From: Tannerella sp. | GTDB taxonomy: Bacteria > Bacteroidota > Bacteroidia > Bacteroidales > Tannerellaceae | Assembly: GCA_031276675.1 (NCBI GenBank) | Contig: JAISMO010000116.1 | Span: 1 to 44,666, forward strand | DNA: 44,666 nt | Direction: 5' to 3' | Shown: piece by piece, positions 1 to 7,098 of the stretch | Numbering within the stretch: position 1 is the stretch's first letter | Layout of the letters: every line of letters begins with the position of its first letter | Program-made: the position numbers and the translations under genes | The notes under the pieces: model-generated | Told to the model about the DNA's origin: nothing | The model's database searches: none | The model's input: only the letters and a program-made list of their open reading frames with translations

Positions 1-41
1 TCAGGTGATGAGAAGTTTGCACTTCCGGTATGGCGAACCCA

Positions 42-731
42 TCATTCCGAATCTTTCAATGCTTCTTCTTTCAGCACAGCCGCGTCGGTTATCTTTTCCA
101 CTGCCGCCCAGCGAACAGAAAAAGCCGAATCTTTCAATGCTGCTTCTTTCAGCACAGCCGCGTCGGTTATCTTTTCCACTACCGCGTAGCGAACATCAGA
201 ATACGACCCTTTCAGTGCTACTTCTTTCAGCACAGCCGTGTCGGTTATCTTTTTCACTGCCGCTGTGCGAACATCATAATCCGAATCTTTCAATGCTACT
301 TCTTTCAGCACAGCCGCGTCGGTTATCTTTTTCACTGCCGCTTGGCGAACATGTTCATTCGAATCTTTCAGTGCTGCTTCTTTCAGCACAGCCGCGTCGG
401 TTATCTTTTGCATTGCCGCTTTGCGAACACCTTTATCCGAATCTTTCAATGCTGCTTCTTTCAGCACAGCCGCGTCGGTTATCTTTGCCACTGCCGCTTG
501 GCGAACCCATCTTTCCGAATCTTTCAGTGCTACTTCTTGCAGCACAGCCGCGTCGGTTATCTTTTCCACTGCCGCTAAGCGAACAGAAAAAGCCGAATCT
601 TTCAGTGCTGCTTCTTTCAGCACAGCCGCGTCGGTTATCTTTTTCATTGCCTTTAAACGGGCGTCGCTGTTTTTGCCCTTTAGCGCTATCCGCGCCAGTC
701 TTTTGTTTCTTAAATAATCAAACAGTTTCAT
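42..731 (-). CDS. LRV/HEAT-like alpha-solenoid repeat protein (copy 1, probably truncated)
   Basis: A 229-residue protein with no signal peptide, so probably cytoplasmic. After a basic N-terminus (MKLFDYLRNKRLARIA) it is eight near-identical 26-residue units with core KITDAAVLKEAALKDS followed by a variable stretch and VRxAAV. The pattern resembles leucine-rich-repeat-variant (LRV) and HEAT solenoids, which act as protein-binding scaffolds; the partner is unknown. The 78-bp DNA units are highly alike and units 1 and 7 nearly identical, which points to recent duplication or gene conversion. The reading frame ends at a TGA inside a unit: the codon pair GAA-AGA of other units is GAA-TGA here, and the frame stays open to the window edge with the residues WVRH that normally follow. 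The protein was probably longer. First of three paralogues, each with the same leader. Confidence 0.8.
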   Translation of the reverse strand: MKLFDYLRNKRLARIALKGKNSDARLKAMKKITDAAVLKEAALKDSAFSVRLAAVEKITDAAVLQEVALKDSERWVRQAAVAKITDAAVLKEAALKDSDKGVRKAAMQKITDAAVLKEAALKDSNEHVRQAAVKKITDAAVLKEVALKDSDYDVRTAAVKKITDTAVLKEVALKGSYSDVRYAVVEKITDAAVLKEAALKDSAFSVRWAAVEKITDAAVLKEEALKDSE

Positions 732-822
732 GTGTTTACTTTTTTAATTGTCCGAACGGTGATTGTTGTGATTGCAAGGATTGTTTTGATTTTCGCAGTC
801 CCAGTCCCGTCCGGACATGCTC
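732..822 (-). repeat. Leader repeat, copy 1, upstream of solenoid gene 1
   Basis: About 90 bp nearly identical to the stretches before the other two solenoid genes. On the plus strand GATT recurs at 761, 770, 779 and 788, an exact 9-bp period. Next to the start codon lies a conserved block containing CGGACAATT and an A-rich run (read on the minus strand). It probably contains promoter or translation signals; no classical -7 TAnnTTTG was found in it. Confidence 0.7.
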
Positions 823-828
823 CATTGT

Positions 829-1185
829 TTATGTCTCCTGTTGTAAACAGTCTATCCTTTTCTTTGCCGTTCTGCGAACATACATATCCGAATCGTTCAA
901 TGCTACTTCTTTCAGCACAGCCATGTCGGTTATCTTTTCCACCGCCTCTTCGCGAACAGACCGATCCGCGTCTTTCAGCGCTGCTTCTTTCAGCACAGCC
1001 GCGTCGGTTATCTTTTGCACTGCCGCTAAGCGAAGAACAAAATGCGTCGAAGCATTCAATGCTACTTCTTTCAGTACTGCCTCGTCGGTTATCTTTTGCA
1101 CTGCCTTCCAGAGAGCGATTTCATTCTTACTCTTTCGCGCTATCCGCGCCAGTCTTTTGTTTCTTAAATAATCAAACAGTTTCAT
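829..1185 (-). CDS. LRV/HEAT-like alpha-solenoid repeat protein (copy 2, short)
   Basis: A 118-residue paralogue of the preceding gene with the same N-terminus (MKLFDYLRNKRLARIA). It has three KITD-type units, one carrying a one-residue insertion (HFVLRLAAV), and ends in a short non-repeat tail (KKRIDCLQQET). No signal peptide or catalytic motif is visible. It is likely cytoplasmic and binding-only, by analogy with LRV/HEAT proteins. About 97 bp separate it from copy 1, and that gap is the leader repeat, so gene plus leader appears to be the unit that was duplicated. The low unit number compared with copies 1 and 3 fits expansion and contraction by recombination between 78-bp units. Confidence 0.75.
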   Translation of the reverse strand: MKLFDYLRNKRLARIARKSKNEIALWKAVQKITDEAVLKEVALNASTHFVLRLAAVQKITDAAVLKEAALKDADRSVREEAVEKITDMAVLKEVALNDSDMYVRRTAKKRIDCLQQET

Positions 1186-1281
1186 GTGTTTCCTTTTTTC
1201 ATTGTCCGAACGGTGATTGTTGTGATTGCAATGATTGTTTTGATTTTCGCAATCCCAATCCCGTCAGCACATTTTTAATTT
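1186..1281 (-). repeat. Leader repeat, copy 2, upstream of solenoid gene 2
   Basis: The same approximately 95-bp leader as at 732-822 and 2301-2394, including the 9-bp-period GATT series and the CGGACAATT block next to the start codon. It fills the whole gap between solenoid genes 2 and 3. Confidence 0.7.
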
Positions 1282-2283
1282 TCAATCTAAAAACATGTGA
1301 ATACAATTTTCGCATACTGCCGAACCTTGCGACCGGTCGTTAGCACGCATACGTTCGATATCGGCGTCGGTTCTGGTACCGCCGAAGAGACCGAAGTTCT
1401 TGAACCAAGAACGCCATTTCGGCGAATTGTAAAACACATCATTCGGAACGATGTACGCCTTTACGCTGGAAAGCGGATGACTGCACACGTCGCACACGCC
1501 TGAGCCGGTATATGGCGGATAACGGTTTTTTGTCGCCATGTCGGTTATCTTTTTCTTTGCCGCTGAGCGAACGTCAGAATCCGAATCGTTCGATGCTATG
1601 TTTTTCAGAAGATACTCGTCGGTTATCTTTTCCACTGCCGCTACGCGCACATCAGAACTCGAATATTTCAATGCCGCGAAGCGAACAGAGCAATTCAAAT
1701 CTTTCGATGCTACTTCTTTCAGAAAATCCTCGTCGGTTATCTTTTCCACTGCCGCTTTGCGAACATCAGAATACGACTCTTTCAGCGCTACTTCTTTCAG
1801 CACAGCCGCATCGGTTATCTTTTCCACTGCCGCTTGGCGAATAACCCGAGACGAAGCGTCCAACGCTACTTCTTTCAACACAGCCGCGTCGGTTATCTTT
1901 TTCACTGCCGTTTGGCAAACATAATTGTCCGAATCGTTCGATGCTGCTTCTTTCAGCACAGCCGCGTCGGTTATCTTTTTCACTGCCGCTTCGCGAACCG
2001 CCCAATCCGAAGCATCCAACGCTATTTCTTTCAGCACAGCCTCGTCGGTTATCTTTTCCATTGCCGCTTTGCGAACATAATCTTTCGAATCTTTCAATGC
2101 TGCTTCTTTCAGCACAGCCGCGTCGGTTATCTTTTCCACTGCCGCTGTGCGAACATTAGGATTCTCATCTTTCAATGCTATTTCTTTCAGAAAAGCCTCG
2201 TCGGTTATCTTTTTCACAGCCTCCAGACGGGCGGCTTGATTCTTACTCGTTAGCGCTATCCGCGCCAGTCTTTTTTTCTCCAA
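1282..2283 (-). CDS. LRV/HEAT-like solenoid protein with C-terminal zinc-ribbon-like domain (copy 3, start disrupted)
   Basis: A 333-residue reading frame with about nine 26-residue solenoid units, one of them contracted in the middle, and then a different C-terminal domain of about 80 residues. That domain holds two cysteine pairs, CDVC and CENC, and looks like a treble-clef or zinc-ribbon fold. The expected start, ATGAAACTGTTTGAT at 2300, lies one base out of frame: copies 1 and 2 have AGAAACAAAAGACTGG where this copy has AGAAAAAAAGACTGG, one base shorter and now a run of seven A. In-frame translation would have to begin at TTG 2283 or rely on slippage. It could be a pseudogene, a phase-variable gene or an assembly error. 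No signal peptide is seen. Confidence 0.7.
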   Translation of the reverse strand: MEKKRLARIALTSKNQAARLEAVKKITDEAFLKEIALKDENPNVRTAAVEKITDAAVLKEAALKDSKDYVRKAAMEKITDEAVLKEIALDASDWAVREAAVKKITDAAVLKEAASNDSDNYVCQTAVKKITDAAVLKEVALDASSRVIRQAAVEKITDAAVLKEVALKESYSDVRKAAVEKITDEDFLKEVASKDLNCSVRFAALKYSSSDVRVAAVEKITDEYLLKNIASNDSDSDVRSAAKKKITDMATKNRYPPYTGSGVCDVCSHPLSSVKAYIVPNDVFYNSPKWRSWFKNFGLFGGTRTDADIERMRANDRSQGSAVCENCIHMFLD

Positions 2284-2300
2284 TCATCAAACAGTTTCAT

Positions 2301-2394
2301 GCGTTTACTTTTTTAATTGTCCGAACGGTGATTTCCGTGATTGCAATGATTGTTTTGATTTTCGCAGTCCCAGTCCCGTCAGCACATTTTTAAT
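2301..2394 (-). repeat. Leader repeat, copy 3, upstream of solenoid gene 3
   Basis: Third copy of the leader, directly upstream of the ATG at 2298-2300, with the same GATT 9-bp periodicity and the CGGACAATT block. Its retention supports ATG 2300 as the ancestral start of copy 3. The remaining DNA to 2551 shows no gene. Confidence 0.7.
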
Positions 2395-2551
2395 TCTTCC
2401 CTGTTTCGGAAGGATTCGCGTCCCTCCGTCAGTACCCTCCATCTCTTTCCGTTCATCCTGCGTTTCCTTCCCGCGCCGTTTTTCCGTCGCGGGCTGCGGG
2501 AGACGGCCGCGAGGCCGCCCCCCGTAACCCGGCTGACGGAATCGGGGAATG

Positions 2552-3529
2552 TCAGTTCCCGGCTGAAATGTTGAACGTAGTAACCAGCTTGCCGGTATAT
2601 TTGCCGATACCGGTAATAATAAGCGTAGCCGTACCGGGGTCCACGTTGTTTTTGTAGCCCACGGTAAAGTCTTCGCTGAACACGAGTTTGACGACGGTTT
2701 CGGAGCCGTCTTTCGCCTTTTGGACGATACTGACCGTCGGAATCACATACACCTGTGTGCCCGTACAGGGCTGCACGTCAATGGGCGCGATCACCGCCGA
2801 AGTGATGTCGGTCTTTGCGTGCAGTCGGCCGTAATGTTCATGCACCAGCGTGTTGTAGTGATTGACGGTGACGTTGAACTTTTCGACAAAATCGGTATAC
2901 AGCGCCGGCCCGTTGAGGTTGATCAGCGCCGTGACGCGGTCCGTGATGCGCCGCAGCGCCCCGTCGGTTTCACGACGGGCGGTTTGCGAAGTAATACCCG
3001 GTTTTTCGGACTGTTCCTGCGTGACGTCATCCACATAGCTTTTGAACAGCGCATTTACGCTTGCCAGTTCGGTCACCCATTCGGCCAGTCCGAGGTTTTG
3101 CACCGCCGGAAGGTAGCCTGGGCTGTTCAGTCGCGTGATGATGCTGTCGATGCTTGCCGTTGCAGCGTCGTAGTCGGCATGGGGCACATCGCCGTAATTT
3201 ACGAGCAGATTGTTCACATGCACGGCATTGTCGCGAATCGCGGGATCAAAGTGTCTCAAGTTCACGCGCACGATCCCGCATATTCCCTCGTAAATCCGGT
3301 CCCGTTCGTGGTCGGTTTCGAGTTTCTTGACGGTGTATTCGCTTTTGCGCATCCACTTGTAGATCGAATCCTCCTGCGTCACCTTGGCGGCATAGGAGGC
3401 CATCAGGTCGGGCGCGTTAATCACCGCCCCGGCCGCTTCACATTCCGAATACGTTATTTTGTGGTATTCGATGTGGTCTGCATTGGAAAAATGACCTGTA
3501 TCAGGTTTTCTTAAAAATAAATCAGGCAT
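2552..3529 (-). CDS. DUF6261-type protein with C-terminal beta domain
   Basis: A 325-residue protein. Residues 25-240 match the pattern I associate with the Bacteroidota family DUF6261: a helical protein with HFDPAIRDNAVHVNNLL, a YGDV/YD segment, LAEWVTEL, an RITDRVTALI helix and YTDFVEKFNVTVNHYN. Its function is unknown. From about residue 250 to the end there is a beta-rich segment with GTATLIITGIGKYTGK, a motif seen in immunoglobulin-like repeats of bacterial surface proteins. No signal peptide is evident, which is odd for such a domain. The start at 3529 is the only methionine before the helical domain. It is transcribed away from the 41-bp array. Confidence 0.75.
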   Translation of the reverse strand: MPDLFLRKPDTGHFSNADHIEYHKITYSECEAAGAVINAPDLMASYAAKVTQEDSIYKWMRKSEYTVKKLETDHERDRIYEGICGIVRVNLRHFDPAIRDNAVHVNNLLVNYGDVPHADYDAATASIDSIITRLNSPGYLPAVQNLGLAEWVTELASVNALFKSYVDDVTQEQSEKPGITSQTARRETDGALRRITDRVTALINLNGPALYTDFVEKFNVTVNHYNTLVHEHYGRLHAKTDITSAVIAPIDVQPCTGTQVYVIPTVSIVQKAKDGSETVVKLVFSEDFTVGYKNNVDPGTATLIITGIGKYTGKLVTTFNISAGN

Positions 3530-3550
3530 AATTTTATCCTCATTGAATTT

Positions 3551-4057
3551 TCAAATAAAAATTAAAACATGGTGGAATGTATCTCGATACCTTTTGGTAC
3601 CGTTTCCGGCGGAAATGTTCGCCATCGGGTTCGACTGCGACTTTTTCCGACGGAAATGTTCACAATCGGATCCGATTGCAACTTTTTCCGGCAGAAATGT
3701 TTGCAATCCGGTTCGACTGCGACTTTTTCCGACAGAAATATTCGCAATCCGGTTCGATTGCGACTTTTTCCGACAGAAATGTTCGCAATCGGGTTCGATT
3801 GCGACTTTTTCCGACAGAAGTGCGCTGAAATTGCAGTCCCGTCCGTGCGAAACACGAAGCCTATTCTGGACTGCCGACGCCTCTGCGCCGCGAAATTCGA
3901 CGGACCGCAAAGGCTGCGGAAGATGCAGGAAAATCATCTCGCCCGGCGCCAGCGCGGCAGCGCACAGCTCCGAAAGCAGCGCGAACAGCGATGCGCCGGG
4001 CAAACACGAAAGGCGCTGGCGCCTCATTCTCTTAAAAGGAAGGGTTATTCTTTTCAT
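3551..4057 (-). CDS. Uncertain small ORF running into the 41-bp array
   Basis: The frame starts at ATG 4057 (MKRITLPFKRMRRQRL) and runs about 75 residues of non-repeat sequence before entering the 41-bp tandem array. Because 41 is not a multiple of three, the array is read in changing frames as cysteine- and serine-rich residues. In favour of a gene are a good Bacteroidota -7 motif on the minus strand (TACATTTG, 4080-4087) and a degenerate copy of the solenoid-gene leader just upstream. Against it, the sequence matches no family I recognise, and the array lacks stops in several frames, so an open frame there means little. It may be a decayed gene whose 3' part was replaced by the array. Confidence 0.3.
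   Translation of the reverse strand: MKRITLPFKRMRRQRLSCLPGASLFALLSELCAAALAPGEMIFLHLPQPLRSVEFRGAEASAVQNRLRVSHGRDCNFSALLSEKVAIEPDCEHFCRKKSQSNRIANISVGKSRSRTGLQTFLPEKVAIGSDCEHFRRKKSQSNPMANISAGNGTKRYRDTFHHVLIFI
3615..3819. repeat. 41-bp tandem array, five units
   Basis: Units begin at 3615, 3656, 3697, 3738 and 3779, exactly 41 bp apart, differing only by substitutions. Each carries an inverted repeat of the form TCGCAATC-GGGTTC-GATTGCGA; the second unit has the perfect palindrome CAATCGGATCCGATTG. A second, weaker dyad (TTTCCGACGGAAA) sits in the other half, so each unit looks like two palindromes about 20 bp apart. It lies between the divergent DUF6261 gene and maeB. Confidence 0.9.
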
Positions 4058-4079
4058 CTTGTTTTCATTTTTCAATTCA

Positions 4080-4138
4080 CAAATGTAGTATTTTTTCAAT
4101 TGTCCGGAGTGGGATTTTCGGGATTGGGATGATTTTTT
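4080..4138 (-). promoter_or_regulatory. -7 promoter motif plus degenerate leader repeat, copy 4
   Basis: On the minus strand TACATTTG (4080-4087) fits the Bacteroidota -7 consensus TAnnTTTG. Behind it come CGGACAATT and GATT at 4113, 4122 and 4131 (plus strand), the 9-bp spacing seen in the leaders of the three solenoid genes. Confidence 0.5.
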
Positions 4139-4265
4139 CCGACTTTAGCGGTCACCGCCCCGGCGGGTCATTATCATTTTTTGCTCCGGTTCACGGCTGA
4201 AACCGTCAAATGCTTCAGCGGTCAGCAGATGCGCAGTGCGGGGATGGATCGGGCAACCCGCCTTA

Positions 4266-4306
4266 GCGCCGATGTACTCCGTTCCGCACGGGCTTTAGCC
4301 CCATTC
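4266..4306. repeat. Dispersed palindromic repeat, partial copy upstream of maeB
   Basis: Contains CGATGTACTCCGTT followed by GCACGGGCTTTAGCCCCATT, which is also present downstream of maeB at 6908-7006. The core GGGCTTTAGCCC is a near-palindrome. The rest of the 4139-4568 gap holds no gene. Confidence 0.7.
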
Positions 4307-4384
4307 TCTTATATTGAACTGTTTCTTTTTTTGAGGTGCTGTTCGTGATCCTCATAACAGGTTCGGCAAACTCACCGGCTGCCG

Positions 4385-4405
4385 ACAAGTCCCTCAGGAA
4401 CTTGT
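4385..4405. promoter_or_regulatory. 21-bp imperfect palindrome upstream of maeB
   Basis: ACAAGT and ACTTGT flank a centre that is nearly symmetric (CCCTCAGGA), so the 21 bp read almost the same on both strands. It could be an operator or the hairpin of an upstream transcript. There is no direct evidence for either. Confidence 0.35.
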
Positions 4406-4568
4406 ATCGAACCGTGCCATGCACAAAACCGTACCGCGCAAAGTATAACTATTCAGTCTCAGGACAAAAAAGAGCGTTTTAAATACTAAAATAGAAGAAT
4501 CCACGTTTGAACGATAAACAACAAAGATGCAGACAACACAAGAGATCATCTTCTAAAAAAACAACCCT

Positions 4569-6866
4569 ATGGCAAAAATAACCAAGGAAAGAGCTTTACT
4601 TTATCACTCGGAAGGCAGGCCGGGCAAAATCGAAGTCATCCCTACCAAACCCCACAGTACGCAGTCGGATTTATCACTCGCCTACTCTCCCGGCGTGGCC
4701 GAGCCTTGCCTCGAAATAGAAAAAAATGCGGAAACCGCTTACGATTATACTACCAAAGGCAATCTGGTGGCCGTGATCTCCAACGGTACGGCCGTGCTGG
4801 GACTGGGCGATATCGGCGCCCTGGCCGGCAAACCGGTGATGGAAGGCAAGGCTTTGCTGTTTAAGATATTTGCAGGCATCGACGTGTTCGACATCGAGGT
4901 GAACGAAAAAGACCCGGAAAAGTTTGTTCAGGCCGTCAAAGCCATTGCCCCCACCTTTGGCGGCATCAACCTGGAAGACATCAGGGCGCCCGAATGTTTC
5001 GAGATCGAGCGGCGGCTGCGGGAAGAGCTTGACATCCCCGTCATGCACGACGACCAGCACGGCACGGCAATCATTTCCGCCGCCGGACTGCTCAATGCCC
5101 TTGAACTGGCCGGCAAGCGGATCGAAGACGTCCGGATCGTGGTCAACGGCGCCGGCGCATCGGCCAGCTCCTGCACGCGGTTATACATGGCGCTGGGCGC
5201 CAGACGGGAAAACATCGTGATGTGCGACAGCAAGGGCGTCATCTCCGTTCGCCGCACGGATTTGAACCGGGAAAAGCAGTTCTTTGCCACGGAACGCGAG
5301 GTTCATACGCTGGCCGAAGCCCTGGTGGGCGCCGACATGTTTCTGGGGCTTTCGGTGGCCGATGTGCTGACGCCGGAGATGGTGCAGCGCATGAACGACA
5401 ACCCGGTTGTTTTTGCGCTGGCCAATCCGAATCCCGAAATCTCGTATGAGCAAGCAAAAGCTTCGCGTCCGGACCTGATTTTTGCTACCGGGCGTTCCGA
5501 CTATCCGAACCAGATTAACAACGTACTGGGATTTCCCTACATTTTCCGCGGCGCGCTGGACGTGCGGGCAACCGCCATCAACGAAGCAATGAAACTGGCG
5601 GCCGTCAAGGCCATTGCCGCGCTGGCCAGGGAATCCGTGCCGGATGTGGTGAATGCGGCGTACGGACTGACGCAGTTGACCTTTGGACGCGACTACCTGA
5701 TCCCCAAACCGATGGATCCCCGGCTGTTGACCTGGGTATCCGTCGCGGTGGCCCGGGCGGCCATCGCATCGGGCGTGGCCCGCCGGACGGTTACCGACTG
5801 GGAGGCGTATAAAAATCATTTGCAGGACCTGATGGGTTACGACAACAAGCTCGTGCGCCGGTTTACCGAGATGGCCCGGCGCGACCCCAAACGGGTCGTA
5901 TTTGCCGAAGGCAGCCACCCGAACATGCTGAAAGCCGCCGCCGTGGCCCGCGACGAGGGCATCTGTTTCCCGATTCTGCTGGGGAATGACGAACGCATCG
6001 CGAAACTGGCGGCAGAGTTGCACATTGACCTGGAGGGCATTGAAATCGTCAACCTGCGGCACGACCGCGAGGCGAAACGCCGCAGGAAATATGCCGGCAT
6101 CCTGGCGGCGAAAAGGGCGCGCGAAGGAGTTACCCTGGATGAAGCGGTAGACAAAATGTTTGAACGCAACTATTTCGGGATGATGATGGTCGAAACGGGC
6201 GACGCCGACGCCTTTATCACCGGCGTTTACACGAAATACTCCCATACGATTCGGGTGGCCGGGGAGGTGATCGGCGTGCGGGAAGGATACAAGACGTTTG
6301 CCGCCATGCACATCCTGATCGGTAAAAAAGGCACCCTGTTTCTGTCCGACACGCTGATCAACCGGAATCCCTCGACCGACATCCTGACCGATGTGGCCAA
6401 ACTGACGTGCGAAGCCGTTCGGTTCTTTGCTCACGAGCCGGTCGTGGCGATGCTGTCCTATTCCAATTTCGGTTCGGACACCGAAGGCAGTCCGGCGCGT
6501 GTGCACGAAGCCGTCCGCACCCTGCACGAAGCCTTTCCCGATTTGGCCATCGACGGCGAAATGCAGGTGAATTTCGCGCTGGACCGGAAACTGCGAGACG
6601 GCAAATATCCCTTCACCCGCCTCTTCGGCAAGGATGTCAACACACTGGTATTCCCCAACCTCACGTCGGCCAATATTGCCCAGAAGATGTTGCAGGAGAC
6701 GGGCAGCGGCGAAATGATCGGCCCGATTCAGGTCGGACTGAAGAAACCCATCCACTTTACGGACATCGGCAGTTCGGTACACGACATTGTCAATATCACG
6801 ACCGTTGCCGTTATCGACGCCATTGTACACCAAAAAAGAACGCAGGCGGCCAAGCGTTCCCGATAA
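4569..6866 (+). CDS. maeB: NADP-dependent malic enzyme fused to phosphotransacetylase-like domain
   Basis: A 765-residue cytoplasmic enzyme converting malate to pyruvate and CO2, supplying NADPH and pyruvate. Residues 15-150 form the malic enzyme N-terminal domain (SPGVAEPC near 40, GLGDIG near 78). Residues 160-400 form the NAD(P)-binding domain, with DDQHGTAI near 160 and the dinucleotide fold motif GAGASA near 193. From about 425 to the end is a phosphate acetyl/butyryl-transferase-like domain ([16 protein letters not shown]), which in the MaeB family is usually regulatory (acetyl-CoA binding) rather than catalytic. Length and order match full-length MaeB, so the gene appears intact. It stands alone, with a strong hairpin after it and copies of a dispersed palindrome on both sides. 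Confidence 0.96.
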   Translation: MAKITKERALLYHSEGRPGKIEVIPTKPHSTQSDLSLAYSPGVAEPCLEIEKNAETAYDYTTKGNLVAVISNGTAVLGLGDIGALAGKPVMEGKALLFKIFAGIDVFDIEVNEKDPEKFVQAVKAIAPTFGGINLEDIRAPECFEIERRLREELDIPVMHDDQHGTAIISAAGLLNALELAGKRIEDVRIVVNGAGASASSCTRLYMALGARRENIVMCDSKGVISVRRTDLNREKQFFATEREVHTLAEALVGADMFLGLSVADVLTPEMVQRMNDNPVVFALANPNPEISYEQAKASRPDLIFATGRSDYPNQINNVLGFPYIFRGALDVRATAINEAMKLAAVKAIAALARESVPDVVNAAYGLTQLTFGRDYLIPKPMDPRLLTWVSVAVARAAIASGVARRTVTDWEAYKNHLQDLMGYDNKLVRRFTEMARRDPKRVVFAEGSHPNMLKAAAVARDEGICFPILLGNDERIAKLAAELHIDLEGIEIVNLRHDREAKRRRKYAGILAAKRAREGVTLDEAVDKMFERNYFGMMMVETGDADAFITGVYTKYSHTIRVAGEVIGVREGYKTFAAMHILIGKKGTLFLSDTLINRNPSTDILTDVAKLTCEAVRFFAHEPVVAMLSYSNFGSDTEGSPARVHEAVRTLHEAFPDLAIDGEMQVNFALDRKLRDGKYPFTRLFGKDVNTLVFPNLTSANIAQKMLQETGSGEMIGPIQVGLKKPIHFTDIGSSVHDIVNITTVAVIDAIVHQKRTQAAKRSR

Positions 6867-6907
6867 CGCGCAGGCAGGGCGGCTATTTCTTTATACGTCA
6901 GCTGAAG

Positions 6908-7006
6908 CAGACGGCAATGAAAAGGAATGGGGCTAAAGCCCGTGCAGAACGGAGTACATCGGTGGTCTGCACGGGCTTTAGCCCCATTCCCTTTTATGGC
7001 CGTCTG
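6908..7006. terminator. Long inverted repeat downstream of maeB (dispersed palindrome, complete copy)
   Basis: Arms 6924-6948 and 6966-6990 are a perfect 25-bp inverted repeat (core GGGGCTAAAGCCCGTGCAGA) around a 17-nt loop. Pairing continues imperfectly to 6908 and 7006, giving a stem near 40 bp. It lies 40 bp after the maeB stop and before the 3' end of the convergent 7099-8919 gene, so it can act as a two-way terminator. Parts recur at 4266-4306 and 25253-25300, so it is also a dispersed element. Confidence 0.75.
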
Positions 7007-7098
7007 TTTTTAACCGACGGAAAAAAGCAGGCCAAATCCCCACCTGATGACAACAGCCGCCGACAGTTCCCACGTGTCGGCGGCTGTGTCGGCGATGT

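Noticed and set aside
5-1171. A long plus-strand open frame rich in LSMLLLSAQPRRLSF repeats
   Set aside because: It is the antisense of the 78-bp solenoid units; periodic DNA with few stops keeps several frames open. It also runs across the leader and two genes, and the minus frame has the sensible protein and start.
5181-6833. A 550-codon minus-strand frame opposite maeB
   Set aside because: Antisense shadow of a GC-rich, intact, recognised enzyme gene; no family features.
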